NCBI RefSeq assembly: GCF_024171765.1
Contig: NZ_JAMTCI010000004.1
Coordinates: forward strand, 1 to 64,000
DNA: 64,000 nt
Reading direction: 5' to 3'
Source: Williamsia deligens
GTDB lineage: Bacteria; Actinomycetota; Actinomycetes; Mycobacteriales; Mycobacteriaceae
Positions 25,348 through 34,401 of this stretch are shown here, piece by piece. Position 1 is the stretch's first letter; every line of letters begins with the position of its first letter. The translations under genes and the position numbers were made by a program. Under the pieces are notes generated by a model, which was not told the origin of the DNA, made no database searches, and saw only the letters and a list, made by a program, of their open reading frames with translations.

Positions 25348-26181
25348 GTGATCGACCGCAACGGACTGGCCGACTTCCTGCGCCGGCGGCGCGAGGCTCT
25401 GCAACCGGAGGACGTGGGACTGCCGCGCGGGCCGCGCCGACGGACGGGTGGACTGCGTCGCGAGGAGGTCGCCGGTCTCTGTCACATGTCGACGGACTAC
25501 TACGCGCGCCTGGAGCGCGCCACCGGCCCGTCGCCCTCGGAACAGATGATCGCGGCGATCGCGCAGGGGATGCACCTGTCGCTGGTCGAGCGTGACCACC
25601 TGTTCCGGTTGGCAGGCCACCGGCCGCCCGCGCCGGTGGCGTCCGGGGACCACATCAGCCCGGGTCTGCTGAGGATCCTCGACCGTCTCGACGACACCCC
25701 GGCGGAGATCGTGACCGAACTCGGCGAGACGCTGCGGCAGAGTCCGCTGGGTGTCGCGCTCACCGGCGACACCACCCGGTTCACCGGTCCCGCACGCAGT
25801 CTCGGGTACCGGTGGTTCACCGACCCGGCGACGCGAGCGCTCTACGCCGAGTCCGAACACGACTTCCTGTGCCGGATGTTCGCCTCGGGCCTCCGCGAGA
25901 ACATCACGCTGCGGGGCCGCCCCTCCCGCGGCGCGGAACTCGCCGACCTGTTGCTCGCCGAGAGCGCCGAGTTCCGCCGGGCGTGGGACAGCCACGAGGT
26001 GGGCGTCCGGCCCCGCGAGGTGAAGCACCTCGTCCACCCCGACCTCGGTCCGCTCGAACTCGCGTGTCAGACACTGCTGGACCCGGTGCAATCCCACATG
26101 CTGCTCGTCTACACCGCGGTCCCCGGGTCACGGTCCCACGACATGCTGCAGATGTTGTCCGCGCTCGCTCCGGCGCGCTGA
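25348..26181 (+). CDS. MmyB-type helix-turn-helix transcriptional regulator
   Basis: 277 residues from GTG 25348. An N-terminal XRE-like helix-turn-helix (LADFLRRRREALQPEDVGLP, RRTGGLRREEVAGLCHMSTD, YYARLERATGPSPS) is followed by an MmyB-like ligand-binding domain (LGYRWFTDPATRALY, LAESAEFRRAWDSHEVG, VHPDLGPLELACQTLLDP). The MmyB domain has a PAS-like fold that binds fatty-acid-like ligands in a characterised homologue. It is divergent from the SDR gene at 24224, its likely target. Confidence 0.9.
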   Translation: MIDRNGLADFLRRRREALQPEDVGLPRGPRRRTGGLRREEVAGLCHMSTDYYARLERATGPSPSEQMIAAIAQGMHLSLVERDHLFRLAGHRPPAPVASGDHISPGLLRILDRLDDTPAEIVTELGETLRQSPLGVALTGDTTRFTGPARSLGYRWFTDPATRALYAESEHDFLCRMFASGLRENITLRGRPSRGAELADLLLAESAEFRRAWDSHEVGVRPREVKHLVHPDLGPLELACQTLLDPVQSHMLLVYTAVPGSRSHDMLQMLSALAPAR

Positions 26182-26240
26182 GCGCGGCCGACGGTCCCGT
26201 CGCGGATTGATCCGGCCACGGACTGGGTATCTCCCCCGGC

Positions 26241-27614
26241 ATGACCGTGGAGAAGACGCGTGACGACGACGGCGCCCGTGCACAGGACGCGAGCACACCC
26301 CTCCGTCGCGCGATCACGGCGCCGCTGCTGTTCGTGTTCATCCTCGGCGACGTCCTCGGGGCCGGGATCTACGCCCTGGTCGGCGAGATCGCCGGCGACG
26401 TCGGCGGCGCGGTGTGGGTGCCGATGCTCCTGGCCCTGGTCATGGCGCTGCTCACCGCCGCGTCCTACGCCGAGCTGGTCACCAAGTACCCGCGCGCCGG
26501 CGGGGCCGCGGTGTTCGCCCGCCGGGCGTACCGGGCGCCAATCGTGTCGTTCCTGGTCGGCTTCTGCATGCTCGCCGCCGGCGTGACGAGTGCCGCCGGG
26601 CTGGCTCTCGCGTTCGCCGGGGACTACCTGACCGCGATCCTCGACGTCCCCGCGACGCCGGCCGCGCTGGTGTTCCTGCTCGTGGTCGGTCTCCTCAACG
26701 CCCGCGGGATCCAGGAGTCGTTGCGCGCCAACGTCGTGATGACCATCGTCGAGGTGTCCGGGTTGGTTCTCGTCGTGGTCCTCGCGGGCGTGGTCCTCGG
26801 CCGCGGTGACGGCGACGCCGGACGCGTCCTCCAGTTCGACTCGAGCACCACACCGGCACTGGCGGTGCTCGGCGCCGCGCTGCTCGCCTTCTACTCGTTC
26901 GTCGGGTTCGAGACGTCGGCCAACATCGCCGAGGAGGTCCGGGACGTCCGACGGGTCTACCCCAGGGCCCTCTTCGGCGCGCTCCTCACCGCCGGCCTGG
27001 TCTACGTCCTGGTCGGGCTCGCGGTGTCCGTGGTGGCGCCGACGGACCGTCTGGCTGCATCGTCGGGCCCGCTGCTCGAGGTCGTGTCCATCGCCGATGT
27101 CGGTGTCCCGCCGCGCCTGTTCTCGATCATCGCGCTCGTCGCGGTCGCCAACGGGGCGCTGTTGACGATGATCATGGCCTCACGGCTCACCTTCGGGATG
27201 TCCCGCGACGGGCTCCTCCCGTCAGCACTCGCCCGGGTCCTGCCCCGGCGGAGGACGCCGTGGGTGGCCATCGTCGCCACCACCGCGGTCGCGATGATCC
27301 TGGCGGCCACCGGCACGGTCGCCGCGCTCGCCGAGACCGTGGTCCTCCTGCTGCTCGTGGTGTTCATCAGCACCAACCTCGCGGTCCTCGTCCTGCGGCG
27401 CGACCGCGGTCACGACGGCGACCACTTCCGGACGCCGACCGTCGTCCCGATACTCGCGCTGGGCACCTGTGTGGTGCTGCTGACGCAGCAGAGCGCGTCG
27501 ACGTGGCTGCGGGCCGGGGTGATGCTGCTGGTCGGGATCGCGCTGTACGCCCTGACCCGGCTGTTCGGTGGGACACGAGATGTCGTCGACGAAACGGTCT
27601 CACCGGCGGCGTGA
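26241..27614 (+). CDS. APC-family amino acid/amine permease
   Basis: 457 residues, about twelve membrane segments. N-terminal GDVLGAGIYALVGEIAGDVG is the APC substrate-backbone motif, followed by AELVTKYPRAGGAAVFARRA and the TM6 region FYSFVGFETSANIAEEVRDV. SRLTFGMSRDGLLP matches the cytoplasmic loop near TM8. These are proton-coupled or exchange permeases for amino acids or polyamines. No operon partner is visible; substrate unknown. Confidence 0.85.
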   Translation: MTVEKTRDDDGARAQDASTPLRRAITAPLLFVFILGDVLGAGIYALVGEIAGDVGGAVWVPMLLALVMALLTAASYAELVTKYPRAGGAAVFARRAYRAPIVSFLVGFCMLAAGVTSAAGLALAFAGDYLTAILDVPATPAALVFLLVVGLLNARGIQESLRANVVMTIVEVSGLVLVVVLAGVVLGRGDGDAGRVLQFDSSTTPALAVLGAALLAFYSFVGFETSANIAEEVRDVRRVYPRALFGALLTAGLVYVLVGLAVSVVAPTDRLAASSGPLLEVVSIADVGVPPRLFSIIALVAVANGALLTMIMASRLTFGMSRDGLLPSALARVLPRRRTPWVAIVATTAVAMILAATGTVAALAETVVLLLLVVFISTNLAVLVLRRDRGHDGDHFRTPTVVPILALGTCVVLLTQQSASTWLRAGVMLLVGIALYALTRLFGGTRDVVDETVSPAA

Positions 27615-27667
27615 CGACCGTGCGATGTGTCAGGCTCGCAGGGAACGCACCGAGCCTCGGAGGTCAG

Positions 27668-28027
27668 ATGAGCGACACCGGTATCGATCCGTCCCGGCCA
27701 CCCAGCGGCACGGGGTGTGTCGACTGCGACGCCGAGGGCAGCTGGTGGTTCCACCTCCGACGGTGCGCGCAGTGCGGGCACGTCGGTTGCTGCGACGACT
27801 CCCTGGGAACACACGCCACGAAGCACGCACGACAGACCGGACATCCCGTCGTGCAGAGCTTCGAACCCGGTGAGGACTGGTTCTACAGCTACGCGACGGA
27901 CGAGATGCTGGCCGGGCCGACACTGGCTCCGCCCCACGAACACCCGTCGGACCAGTCGACCCCGGGCCCGGGCGACCGCGTCCCGGACGACTGGCAGGAG
28001 ATCCTGCTCCGTCATCGCCGAGGGTGA
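27668..28027 (+). CDS. UBP-type zinc-finger protein
   Basis: 119 residues. Zinc-finger ligands are arranged as in the UBP (ZnF-UBP) domain: CVDCDAEGSWWFHLRRCAQC, then HVGCC, H in GTHATKHARQTGH and the closing GEDWFYSYATDEM segment. Bacterial versions are small stand-alone proteins; their role is unknown because there is no ubiquitin system of the eukaryotic kind. It starts 53 bases after the permease stop, with GGAGGTCAG as ribosome-binding site. Confidence 0.85.
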   Translation: MSDTGIDPSRPPSGTGCVDCDAEGSWWFHLRRCAQCGHVGCCDDSLGTHATKHARQTGHPVVQSFEPGEDWFYSYATDEMLAGPTLAPPHEHPSDQSTPGPGDRVPDDWQEILLRHRRG

Positions 28028-28060
28028 CCGTCGCCTGACCCCGGGTCGTAGAGTGCTCGG

Positions 28061-29509
28061 ATGACATCGACGTCCGATGCGCGCACGACCATCACGATCT
28101 CGTCGCCCGACGACGTCATCGGGTTGGTGAACTCGAGTCGGCTCCGGCCGCGTCGGCCGCGCCTGATGCTGGCCGTCGCGCTGGGGAGCATCTTCGTCGA
28201 CGGGTGGGATCTCGGCAGCTTCGGGCTCGGGGCGCAGCAGATCCGGCAGGACTTCGACCTCGGAACCGGCAACTGGGGGCTCGACAGCCTCCCGTTCGTC
28301 AGCGCCGCGGTCCTCGTCGGCGCACTCATCGGCGGTCTCGTCGGCGGTTGGCTCACCGACCGCGTCGGCCGCTACCGCATGATGATCCTCGACCTCGTCC
28401 TGCTCGTGTTCGCCGCCGCCGCAGCCGGTCTGGCGCCGAACGTCGAGAGCTTCGTGGCCTTCCGCTTCCTCATGGGCATCGGCGTCGGCCTGGACGTCCC
28501 CGTCGCGCTGGCGTTCATCGCCGAGGTGAGCGCCCTGGCCACCAAGGGCCGCAACGTCAACTTCGCGCAGGTCATGTCCACGGGCGCCTCGGCGATCGTG
28601 TTCACCGTGGCGCTGGGGATCCACGCACTCGGTGTCGACCAGGGTCTGTGGCGGTGGGCGATCGGCCTGGGTGCGGTGCCTGCCCTGATCGTCCTCGGAC
28701 TCCGGTACTTCGCGTCGATCGAGAGCCCGATGTGGGTCGCCCGGCACGGCTCGGTCGGCGAATCGGTCGACATCCTGCGCACCACGTACGACGTCGACGC
28801 CATAGATCTCGTCGTCACCGACGACGCCGACAGCGCACCCAAGCCGCGACCGACACGACCGGGCGACGTGATCGCACTGTTCCGGTCCCCGTTCGGGCGG
28901 CGGACACTGCTGGTGAGCGTCCTCGTCGTCACCCAGGCCGTCGAGTTCTACGCCATCTCGCTGTACACGCCCACGATCCTCACGCAGCTGTTCGGGACCA
29001 ACCACCTCGCCGCGGTGTTGGCGGTGTCGGCGGCGGTCAACGCCGTCGGCGCGATCGGCGCCTACGCCTGCACGCGGGTGGTCCAGACGACCGGGATCAG
29101 GGTCATCGCGATGATCGGTTTCGTGGGCACCGCAACCGCTCTCGGACTCATCGCCGGTCTCTACGGGGTCCTCGCGTCGGGGTTCGCGGCGGTGTTGATC
29201 GCGGCGTTCTACTTCCTGCACAATCTCGGCCCCGGGTACGCCGGGACAGCGATGGGCACGTTGTCCTACCCGACCGACGTCCGCGGGACCGCGGGCGGCT
29301 ACACGCAGGCGGTCACCCGCGTCGGCGGCATCATCGGTGCGTACGCCTTCCCCGTCCTGACCGCGGCGCACGGACAACGGTTCACGATCGGCGCGATCGT
29401 GGTCGCACCCCTGGTGGCATTGGTCGCTCTGGCCCTGATCCGGTGGGAACCGATCGGGCAGGACGTCGACGCGGCGGGCATGCCGGACCCCTCCCCCGTC
29501 GGCACGTAG
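28061..29509 (+). CDS. Major facilitator superfamily transporter (sugar/aromatic-acid type)
   Basis: 482 residues, twelve predicted helices. Motifs of the MFS: VDGWDLGSFGLGAQQI in TM1 (the GxD of aromatic-acid and sugar porters), GGWLTDRVGRYRMM in the loop 2-3, RFLMGIGVGLDVPVALAFIA in TM4-5, and a long central loop near residue 235-270. The C-terminal half has YPTDVRGTAGGYTQAVTRVG. Probably takes up a carboxylate or aromatic acid; it is near several aromatic-degradation modules, but has no direct operon link. It ends 10 bases before the next gene. Confidence 0.85.
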   Translation: MTSTSDARTTITISSPDDVIGLVNSSRLRPRRPRLMLAVALGSIFVDGWDLGSFGLGAQQIRQDFDLGTGNWGLDSLPFVSAAVLVGALIGGLVGGWLTDRVGRYRMMILDLVLLVFAAAAAGLAPNVESFVAFRFLMGIGVGLDVPVALAFIAEVSALATKGRNVNFAQVMSTGASAIVFTVALGIHALGVDQGLWRWAIGLGAVPALIVLGLRYFASIESPMWVARHGSVGESVDILRTTYDVDAIDLVVTDDADSAPKPRPTRPGDVIALFRSPFGRRTLLVSVLVVTQAVEFYAISLYTPTILTQLFGTNHLAAVLAVSAAVNAVGAIGAYACTRVVQTTGIRVIAMIGFVGTATALGLIAGLYGVLASGFAAVLIAAFYFLHNLGPGYAGTAMGTLSYPTDVRGTAGGYTQAVTRVGGIIGAYAFPVLTAAHGQRFTIGAIVVAPLVALVALALIRWEPIGQDVDAAGMPDPSPVGT

Positions 29510-29519
29510 CGTCGGGCGG

Positions 29520-30299
29520 GTGTCCGCCGTCGAAGTCGTCGTCATCCTCGTCGCCGGATTCGCCGCCGGTGCCATCAACGCGGTGGTCGGATCGGGCACG
29601 CTGGTGACGTTCCCGACCCTGGTCGCGTTCGGTTATCCGCCACAGATCGCGACGATGTCGAACTCGATCGGCCTGGTGGCGGGGGGCGTGTCCGGGACGT
29701 GGGGGTACCGCGGGGAACTGCGGGGACAGGGCCACCGACTCGCGTGGCAGGCGCCCGCGTCGTTCGTCGGCGCGCTGATCGGCGCCTGGCTGTTGCTGCA
29801 CCTACCGCCCTCGGTGTTCGCGGCGGTCGTGCCGGTCCTGCTCGTCGCCGCGCTGATCCTTCTCGTGGTGCAACCACGGATCCAGAGGTGGGTCCGTGCA
29901 CGCTCCGAGGCCGGCGGTCACGCCGTCGACCGGATCACCCGTGCGCGCCTCACGGTGCTCACGATCGCGACGTTCGCCGTCGGGATCTACGGCGGCTACT
30001 TCACCGCCGCGCAGGGGATCCTGCTCATGGCCGCCATGGGTGTGATCCTGCCCGAGTCGATGCAGCGGATGAACGCCGCGAAGAACGTCCTGTCCCTCGT
30101 CGTCAACGTGGTGGCCGCGGTCGCGTTCACCGTCGTCGCGTTCGACCGGATCAGCTGGGCCGCCGCGGGTCTCATCGCCGTCGGTTCGCTCCTGGGTGGA
30201 TCGATCGGCGCGCGATACGGCCGGCGGCTCTCACCCACGGCGTTGCGTGCGCTGATCGTCGTGATCGGCCTGATCGGGTTGTGGCGCCTGCTGGCGTGA
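29520..30299 (+). CDS. TauE/SafE-family membrane protein (sulfite/anion exporter type)
   Basis: 259 residues from GTG 29520, 10 bases after the MFS stop, so likely co-transcribed. Both halves of the duplicated TauE/SafE fold are seen: FAAGAINAVVGSGTLVTFPT and the matching GIYGGYFTAAQGILLMAAMG, with NSIGLVAGGVSGTWGYR and KNVLSLVVNVVAAVAF between. Members move sulfite, sulfoacetate or other small anions. Substrate cannot be inferred here. Confidence 0.85.
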   Translation: MSAVEVVVILVAGFAAGAINAVVGSGTLVTFPTLVAFGYPPQIATMSNSIGLVAGGVSGTWGYRGELRGQGHRLAWQAPASFVGALIGAWLLLHLPPSVFAAVVPVLLVAALILLVVQPRIQRWVRARSEAGGHAVDRITRARLTVLTIATFAVGIYGGYFTAAQGILLMAAMGVILPESMQRMNAAKNVLSLVVNVVAAVAFTVVAFDRISWAAAGLIAVGSLLGGSIGARYGRRLSPTALRALIVVIGLIGLWRLLA

Positions 30300-30301
30300 C
30301 G

Positions 30302-31096
30302 TCACGGGAGTATCGAGTCGACATATCCCCCGTCGACACGCACTGCGCCGCCGGTGGTGGCCGACGCGAACTCGGAACTCAGGTAGACGACCATGTTCGC
30401 GATCTCGTCCGGTTCGATCAGCCTCTGCAGCAACGACTGTGGCCGGTGCAGTCGCATGAACTCGCGCTGCGCCTCGTCCCACGGCAGGTCCTTGTCGACG
30501 AGTTGGTACACGAAGTCCTCGACACCACCGGTGTGCGTCGGTCCGGCGATCACCGAGTTCACCGTGACCCCGGTGCCCGCCGCGTCCTTGGCGAAGCCCC
30601 GGGAGACCGCCAGCAGGGCCGTCTTCGACATGCCGTAGTGGATCATCTCCCGGGGGATGACGATCGCCGAGTCGCTCGCGATCGACAGGATGCGACCGTG
30701 TCCTCGCTGCTTCATGCCGGGCAGATACGCGCGGATGAGTCGCGCTGCGGCGAGGACGTTGACCTCGAAGTATCGACGCCACTCGTCGTCGGAGATGTCG
30801 AGGGCGTCGGTGGCCCCGAAGATGCCGAGGTTGTTGACCAGGATGTCGACGTCGGGCAGTACGGCGCGGACCTCGTCCGCCCCCTGCTGCGTCGACAGGT
30901 CGCCCGGGGCGGCGACGAGATCGGCGCCGACCACCTCTGCCGCGATCGCGCTGATCGCCCGGGAGACCGAGTCCTCGCTGCGACCGTTGACGGCGACCCG
31001 CGCTCCCGCACGGGCCAGACCCGTCGCGATCGCGGAACCGATCCCCTGCGTCGATCCCGTGACGAGAGCGGTCTTCCCGGCCAGGTCGATCTGCAT
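30302..31096 (-). CDS. Short-chain dehydrogenase/reductase (FabG-like)
   Basis: 264 residues from ATG 31096, behind GAGGAGGAACG. NAD(P) motif ALVTGSTQGIGSAIATGLAR near residue 13, NNLGIFG, the serine in SIASDSAIVIP and the catalytic HYGMSK. C-terminal GGAVRVDGGYVDS is typical of classical SDRs of the 3-oxoacyl-ACP-reductase type. It lies 73 bases downstream of the secreted carboxylesterase gene in the same direction, and converges on the TauE gene with a gap of 2 bases. It may act on an esterase-released compound; substrate unknown. Confidence 0.85.
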   Translation of the reverse strand: MQIDLAGKTALVTGSTQGIGSAIATGLARAGARVAVNGRSEDSVSRAISAIAAEVVGADLVAAPGDLSTQQGADEVRAVLPDVDILVNNLGIFGATDALDISDDEWRRYFEVNVLAAARLIRAYLPGMKQRGHGRILSIASDSAIVIPREMIHYGMSKTALLAVSRGFAKDAAGTGVTVNSVIAGPTHTGGVEDFVYQLVDKDLPWDEAQREFMRLHRPQSLLQRLIEPDEIANMVVYLSSEFASATTGGAVRVDGGYVDSILP

Positions 31097-31169
31097 CGTT
31101 CCTCCTCGTGGTGCGTGGATCCGTGACCCACGGTCAACACCGTTGCGACCGGCAGCCTTCCCGCGCCGA

Positions 31170-32768
31170 TCAGTCCGACCACAGCCGACAGGCGTGCAGC
31201 GACGAGAACCCCTCTCGCATGGTGGATCCCGGGATGGCCATCGACAGGTACCGCTGATCCGACGACGACCACGGTGCCCACCGGGGAAGGGCTGGGCCGT
31301 TCGGTGACCCCGTGCGGGCGAAGGTCGACCACTGTCGCTTGATCTGCGCCGCGAACGCGGCCGATGCGCCCGTCCACGGGATCGGCACCCCACCGAGGCG
31401 GTTGAACAGGTAGGGGATCTCGGCGGCGTGGAACGCACCCGGGAGCACCGGGTTGTCGCCGACCGGTGCGACCGTGAACCGGTACTGGAACACACGGGCT
31501 CCGCCCTGTGTCGCAGCGGCGACGGTGGTCTGCGCGGGGCACGCGAACAACGAGTCGGTGTAGACGGCGGTCAACGCCCGGGCGGGTGAGCCGTATCGAG
31601 AAGACGGGTACGCGGCCAGGATCCGGCCGGCGCGACCGGGGTACAGCTCCTCGACGGTCCGCCGATACGAGGCCTCGGTGACGAGTCGCTGTCGGCTGAC
31701 GTAGTCGAAGAGCAGCACGAACAGCGCACCCTCGTTCGCGTTGCTCCCCACGATGAGCGGCATCCCGCGCGCAGCACCACCTCGGAGTGCATCCTCGGGA
31801 GTCTGCGTCAGGACCGTCCCGTCGAGGAACGGCGTCCACGTCACGGCCGCGCCGTCGAACCTCGTCGTGGGCGAGTCGAGCAGTCGATCGATCGGCAGTC
31901 GCCGCAGACACGACAGACGTGTACGCGGATCACGACAACCGACCTGTGCCGCATAGGCCTCCGAGCGACGCACCCCTTCCGCCTGCGACGGCGGTACGAG
32001 CGGACTGCGCGCGCACCCACCGCTCTCGACGATCGCGCGACGGAACAGTCCGCGGGAGCCGGGTGCCGCGAGCTGCAGGCACACACTCATCCCGCCGGCC
32101 GACTCACCGAAGATCGTCACGTCGCGCGGGTTGCCGCCGAACGCGCCGATGTCGTCGCGGACCCACCGGAGTGCGGCCTGCTGGTCGGCGATCCCCAGCG
32201 TGCCGGACACGCCGCCGTTCTGGGCCGCCAGCTCCGGGAGGGCGAGGAAGCCGAACGGCCCGACCCGATAGTTCGGCACGGCCACGATGACGTCGCCGCT
32301 GCGGGCGATCTCGGCCGGCGCGTCGTACTGCGCGTTCGACCCGAGGACGAAGGCTCCGCCGTACAGGTAGACCATCACCGGCAGATCCCGGCCGGCCGCG
32401 TTGTGCGGTACGTACAGGTCCACCGAGAGGCAGTCCTCGCTCGTGGGACTCGGGATCGGCACCGACGACGGGATGCTGAACCCCGGCGTCGGCAGGGCCT
32501 GGGGACATTGCGGACCGTGCTGGGTGGCCGACCGAACCCCCGACCACGGCCGCGCCGGCCCCGGTGGGGCGAAGCGGGCAGTCGATGCGAACGGCACACC
32601 GAGGTAGGTGGTGACGCCGTCCCGCTCGAACCCGCTCACCGATCCCCCGGCGACGCGGATCGCACCGGGTGCGGCGTCCGCGGCAGGTGGGCAGACACCG
32701 AGACCGAGAACCATGAGGGCGGCGGCGCTCATCACGATCCACGCGCGCCGCATCGAGATAATCGTCAT
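31170..32768 (-). CDS. Secreted type-B carboxylesterase
   Basis: 532 residues from ATG 32768 (AAGGGG upstream; a GTG precedes it directly). Signal peptide with hydrophobic core VMSAAALMVLGLGVC and likely cleavage after ADA. The type-B carboxylesterase architecture is complete: oxyanion loop YLYGGAFVLGSNA, nucleophile serine in IFGESAGGMSVCL, acidic residue near GSNANEGALF, and catalytic histidine in GAFHAAEIPYLF. It is exported and cleaves esters. The MarR-site palindrome at 32827 lies in its promoter, linking it to the phenolic acid decarboxylase, so hydroxycinnamate esters are a reasonable substrate guess. Confidence 0.85.
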   Translation of the reverse strand: MTIISMRRAWIVMSAAALMVLGLGVCPPAADAAPGAIRVAGGSVSGFERDGVTTYLGVPFASTARFAPPGPARPWSGVRSATQHGPQCPQALPTPGFSIPSSVPIPSPTSEDCLSVDLYVPHNAAGRDLPVMVYLYGGAFVLGSNAQYDAPAEIARSGDVIVAVPNYRVGPFGFLALPELAAQNGGVSGTLGIADQQAALRWVRDDIGAFGGNPRDVTIFGESAGGMSVCLQLAAPGSRGLFRRAIVESGGCARSPLVPPSQAEGVRRSEAYAAQVGCRDPRTRLSCLRRLPIDRLLDSPTTRFDGAAVTWTPFLDGTVLTQTPEDALRGGAARGMPLIVGSNANEGALFVLLFDYVSRQRLVTEASYRRTVEELYPGRAGRILAAYPSSRYGSPARALTAVYTDSLFACPAQTTVAAATQGGARVFQYRFTVAPVGDNPVLPGAFHAAEIPYLFNRLGGVPIPWTGASAAFAAQIKRQWSTFARTGSPNGPALPRWAPWSSSDQRYLSMAIPGSTMREGFSSLHACRLWSD

Positions 32769-32826
32769 CACAACCCCTTTCGTCGACGCACCAGTCCTAG
32801 CGCAGTCGACGCCGGTGAGTGATGAT

Positions 32827-32839
32827 TTTGTGACAAAAC
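32827..32839. promoter_or_regulatory. MarR-type operator upstream of carboxylesterase
   Basis: Palindrome TTTTGTGACAAAA, 59-71 bases before the esterase start. It matches TTTTGTGGCAAAA at 33359-33371 in 12 of 13 positions; both are unusual AT-rich islands in this GC-rich DNA. Confidence 0.6.
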
Positions 32840-32859
32840 CAGATGACGCGGGACGTCGA

Positions 32860-33336
32860 TCAGGACGCGGAGTGATCCCGCACAGTCGGCGACGCCATCT
32901 CCGTCAGCACGGAGGTCAACTGCTCGAATGCCGGCAGGGCGACGACGATCGCCTCCCGTGCTGCCGGATCCATCCGGGTGAGGGCGTCGGCGAGCAGCGT
33001 GCGACTGGTCCTGTCGTATCGGCGCAGCAGATCTCGCGCATGCGGTGTGGCCCGGATCGCCACACGACGCAGGTCCCCGTCGACGGGCTCACGCGCCAGC
33101 AGTCCGTGACGCACCATCGTGGTGACGAGGTTGCTGGCGGTGGGTCGCGCCAACCCCAGACGATCGGCCAGAGCGCTCGAGGTGACGGTCGACTCGGTGA
33201 CGAGCACCCGCAGGACCTCGATCTGCGCCTCGGGCAGGTCCGGCAGATCGGCGGCGAGACGCACCGCGCGCAGGACCGCACGGCGCAGCGGACCCGTCAT
33301 CTGCCCCAGCCGCGTCGCGTCGTCCGACATCGCCAT
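32860..33336 (-). CDS. MarR-family transcriptional regulator of the phenolic-acid module
   Basis: 158 residues. Winged-helix MarR layout: LPEAQIEVLRVLVTESTVTS, recognition helix region ALADRLGLARPTASNLVTTM, and wing HGLLAREPVDGDLRRVAIRA. It lies between the esterase gene (same strand, downstream) and the divergent padC gene; palindromes of the same sequence lie in front of both. In this family, phenolic ligands commonly release the repressor, so hydroxycinnamates are the expected inducers. It takes the place PadR usually has next to padC in Firmicutes. Confidence 0.85.
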   Translation of the reverse strand: MAMSDDATRLGQMTGPLRRAVLRAVRLAADLPDLPEAQIEVLRVLVTESTVTSSALADRLGLARPTASNLVTTMVRHGLLAREPVDGDLRRVAIRATPHARDLLRRYDRTSRTLLADALTRMDPAAREAIVVALPAFEQLTSVLTEMASPTVRDHSAS

Positions 33337-33358
33337 CGCTACCTACCCCTGCTAATAG

Positions 33359-33371
33359 TTTTGTGGCAAAA
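33359..33371. promoter_or_regulatory. MarR-type operator between marR and padC
   Basis: Palindrome TTTTGTGGCAAAA in the 43-base divergent region, 9 bases before padC start and 23 bases from the marR start, so a bound repressor would block both promoters. Confidence 0.6.
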
Positions 33372-33379
33372 TTAATTGC

Positions 33380-33907
33380 ATGTCGATCACCACCTCGGTC
33401 TCCGAACCCGTACCTCCCCAGGACCTCGACGGCATCGTCGGCCACCGTTTCATCTACACCTACGCCAACGGATGGCAGTACGAGATGTACGTGAAGAACG
33501 CGACGACGATCGACTATCGCATCCACAGCGGCATGGTGGGTGGCAGGTGGGTCAAGGACCAGGAGGTCGACCTGGTCGCCCTCGACGACGACGTCTACAA
33601 GGTCTCCTGGAACGAGCCGACCGGCACCTCCGTCGTCGTCACCGTGCTCCCGGGCAGGCGTCGGCTGCACGGCACCATCTTCTTCCCCAAGTGGGTGGAG
33701 GACGACGGGTCGAAGACCGTCCTGTTCCAGAACGAGCACCTCGACGAGATGCGGACGTTCCGCGACGCGGGCCCGACCTACCCGATCTTCGTGGTACCCG
33801 AGTTCGCCCACATCACGTTGTTCGAGCATGTCGGCGTCGACGACGAGACGGTCATCTCCGTGGCGCCGGGCGACCTGCCGGACGGGTTCGCCGACCGCAC
33901 GAACTGA
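33380..33907 (+). CDS. padC: Phenolic acid decarboxylase
   Basis: 175 residues, with an N-terminal extension of about 15 residues relative to Bacillus PadC. Near-identical blocks to known enzymes: [47 protein letters not shown] and GTIFFPKWV. The active-site residues of B. subtilis PAD (Tyr11, Tyr13, Arg41, Glu64) correspond to Tyr26, Tyr28, Arg56 and Glu79 here. It decarboxylates p-coumaric, ferulic or caffeic acid to 4-vinylphenols in the cytoplasm, without a cofactor. Its promoter carries a MarR palindrome, and the next gene overlaps its stop (TGATG). Confidence 0.95.
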   Translation: MSITTSVSEPVPPQDLDGIVGHRFIYTYANGWQYEMYVKNATTIDYRIHSGMVGGRWVKDQEVDLVALDDDVYKVSWNEPTGTSVVVTVLPGRRRLHGTIFFPKWVEDDGSKTVLFQNEHLDEMRTFRDAGPTYPIFVVPEFAHITLFEHVGVDDETVISVAPGDLPDGFADRTN

Positions 33908-34371
33908 TGCCACCGACCCCGCCCCGACTGCGGTTCACCACGCGGCTCACGGTCGAGGTCGCCCCTCCCGTCGACCTGGGTGATCTGCCGTCGGGGCACC
34001 GTCGGGTCGTGCCCATCGTGGGCGGACGTGCGGCCGGCCCGTCGGTGAACGGCGTCATCCGGCCCGCCGGCGCCGACATGCAGACCCTGCGGGCCCCCGA
34101 CCTGATGGACCTCGACGCCGAGTACCTGATCGACACCGACGACGGGGCAGTCGTCGCGGTGCGCAACCGCGGCGTGCGCGTCGCCTCACCCGAGGACACG
34201 GCGGCACTGCTGCGCGGCGACCCCGTTCCTGCCGAGCGGGTCCACTTCCGCACCGTCCCGGTGCTGCTGTCGGATCACCCCGACTGGACCTGGCTCGCCC
34301 GGACCGTGTTCGTCGCGACCGCCCTGCGACATCCTGATGTCGTCGAGGTCGACGTCTTCGCCGTCATCTGA
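33907..34371 (+). CDS. DUF3237-family protein
   Basis: 154 residues starting within the padC stop (TGATG), a sign of translational coupling. DUF3237 blocks are visible: GHRRVVPIVGGRAAGPSVNG, VIRPAGADMQTLR and DLDAEYLIDTDDGAVVAVRN, ending WLARTVFVATALR. The fold is a small beta-barrel of unknown activity, often beside aromatic or ester-degrading genes. Coupling to padC suggests a role in handling vinylphenol or a related phenolic. Confidence 0.85.
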   Translation: MPPTPPRLRFTTRLTVEVAPPVDLGDLPSGHRRVVPIVGGRAAGPSVNGVIRPAGADMQTLRAPDLMDLDAEYLIDTDDGAVVAVRNRGVRVASPEDTAALLRGDPVPAERVHFRTVPVLLSDHPDWTWLARTVFVATALRHPDVVEVDVFAVI

Positions 34372-34401
34372 CCCGCCGCGCCCCACGAACGGGCGAGCCC
34401 G

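Noticed and set aside
27410-29599. 729-residue open frame on the minus strand
   Set aside because: It is antisense to the APC permease, zinc-finger and MFS genes, rich in Arg/Asp/His/Gly without motifs, the usual shadow of GC-rich coding DNA.
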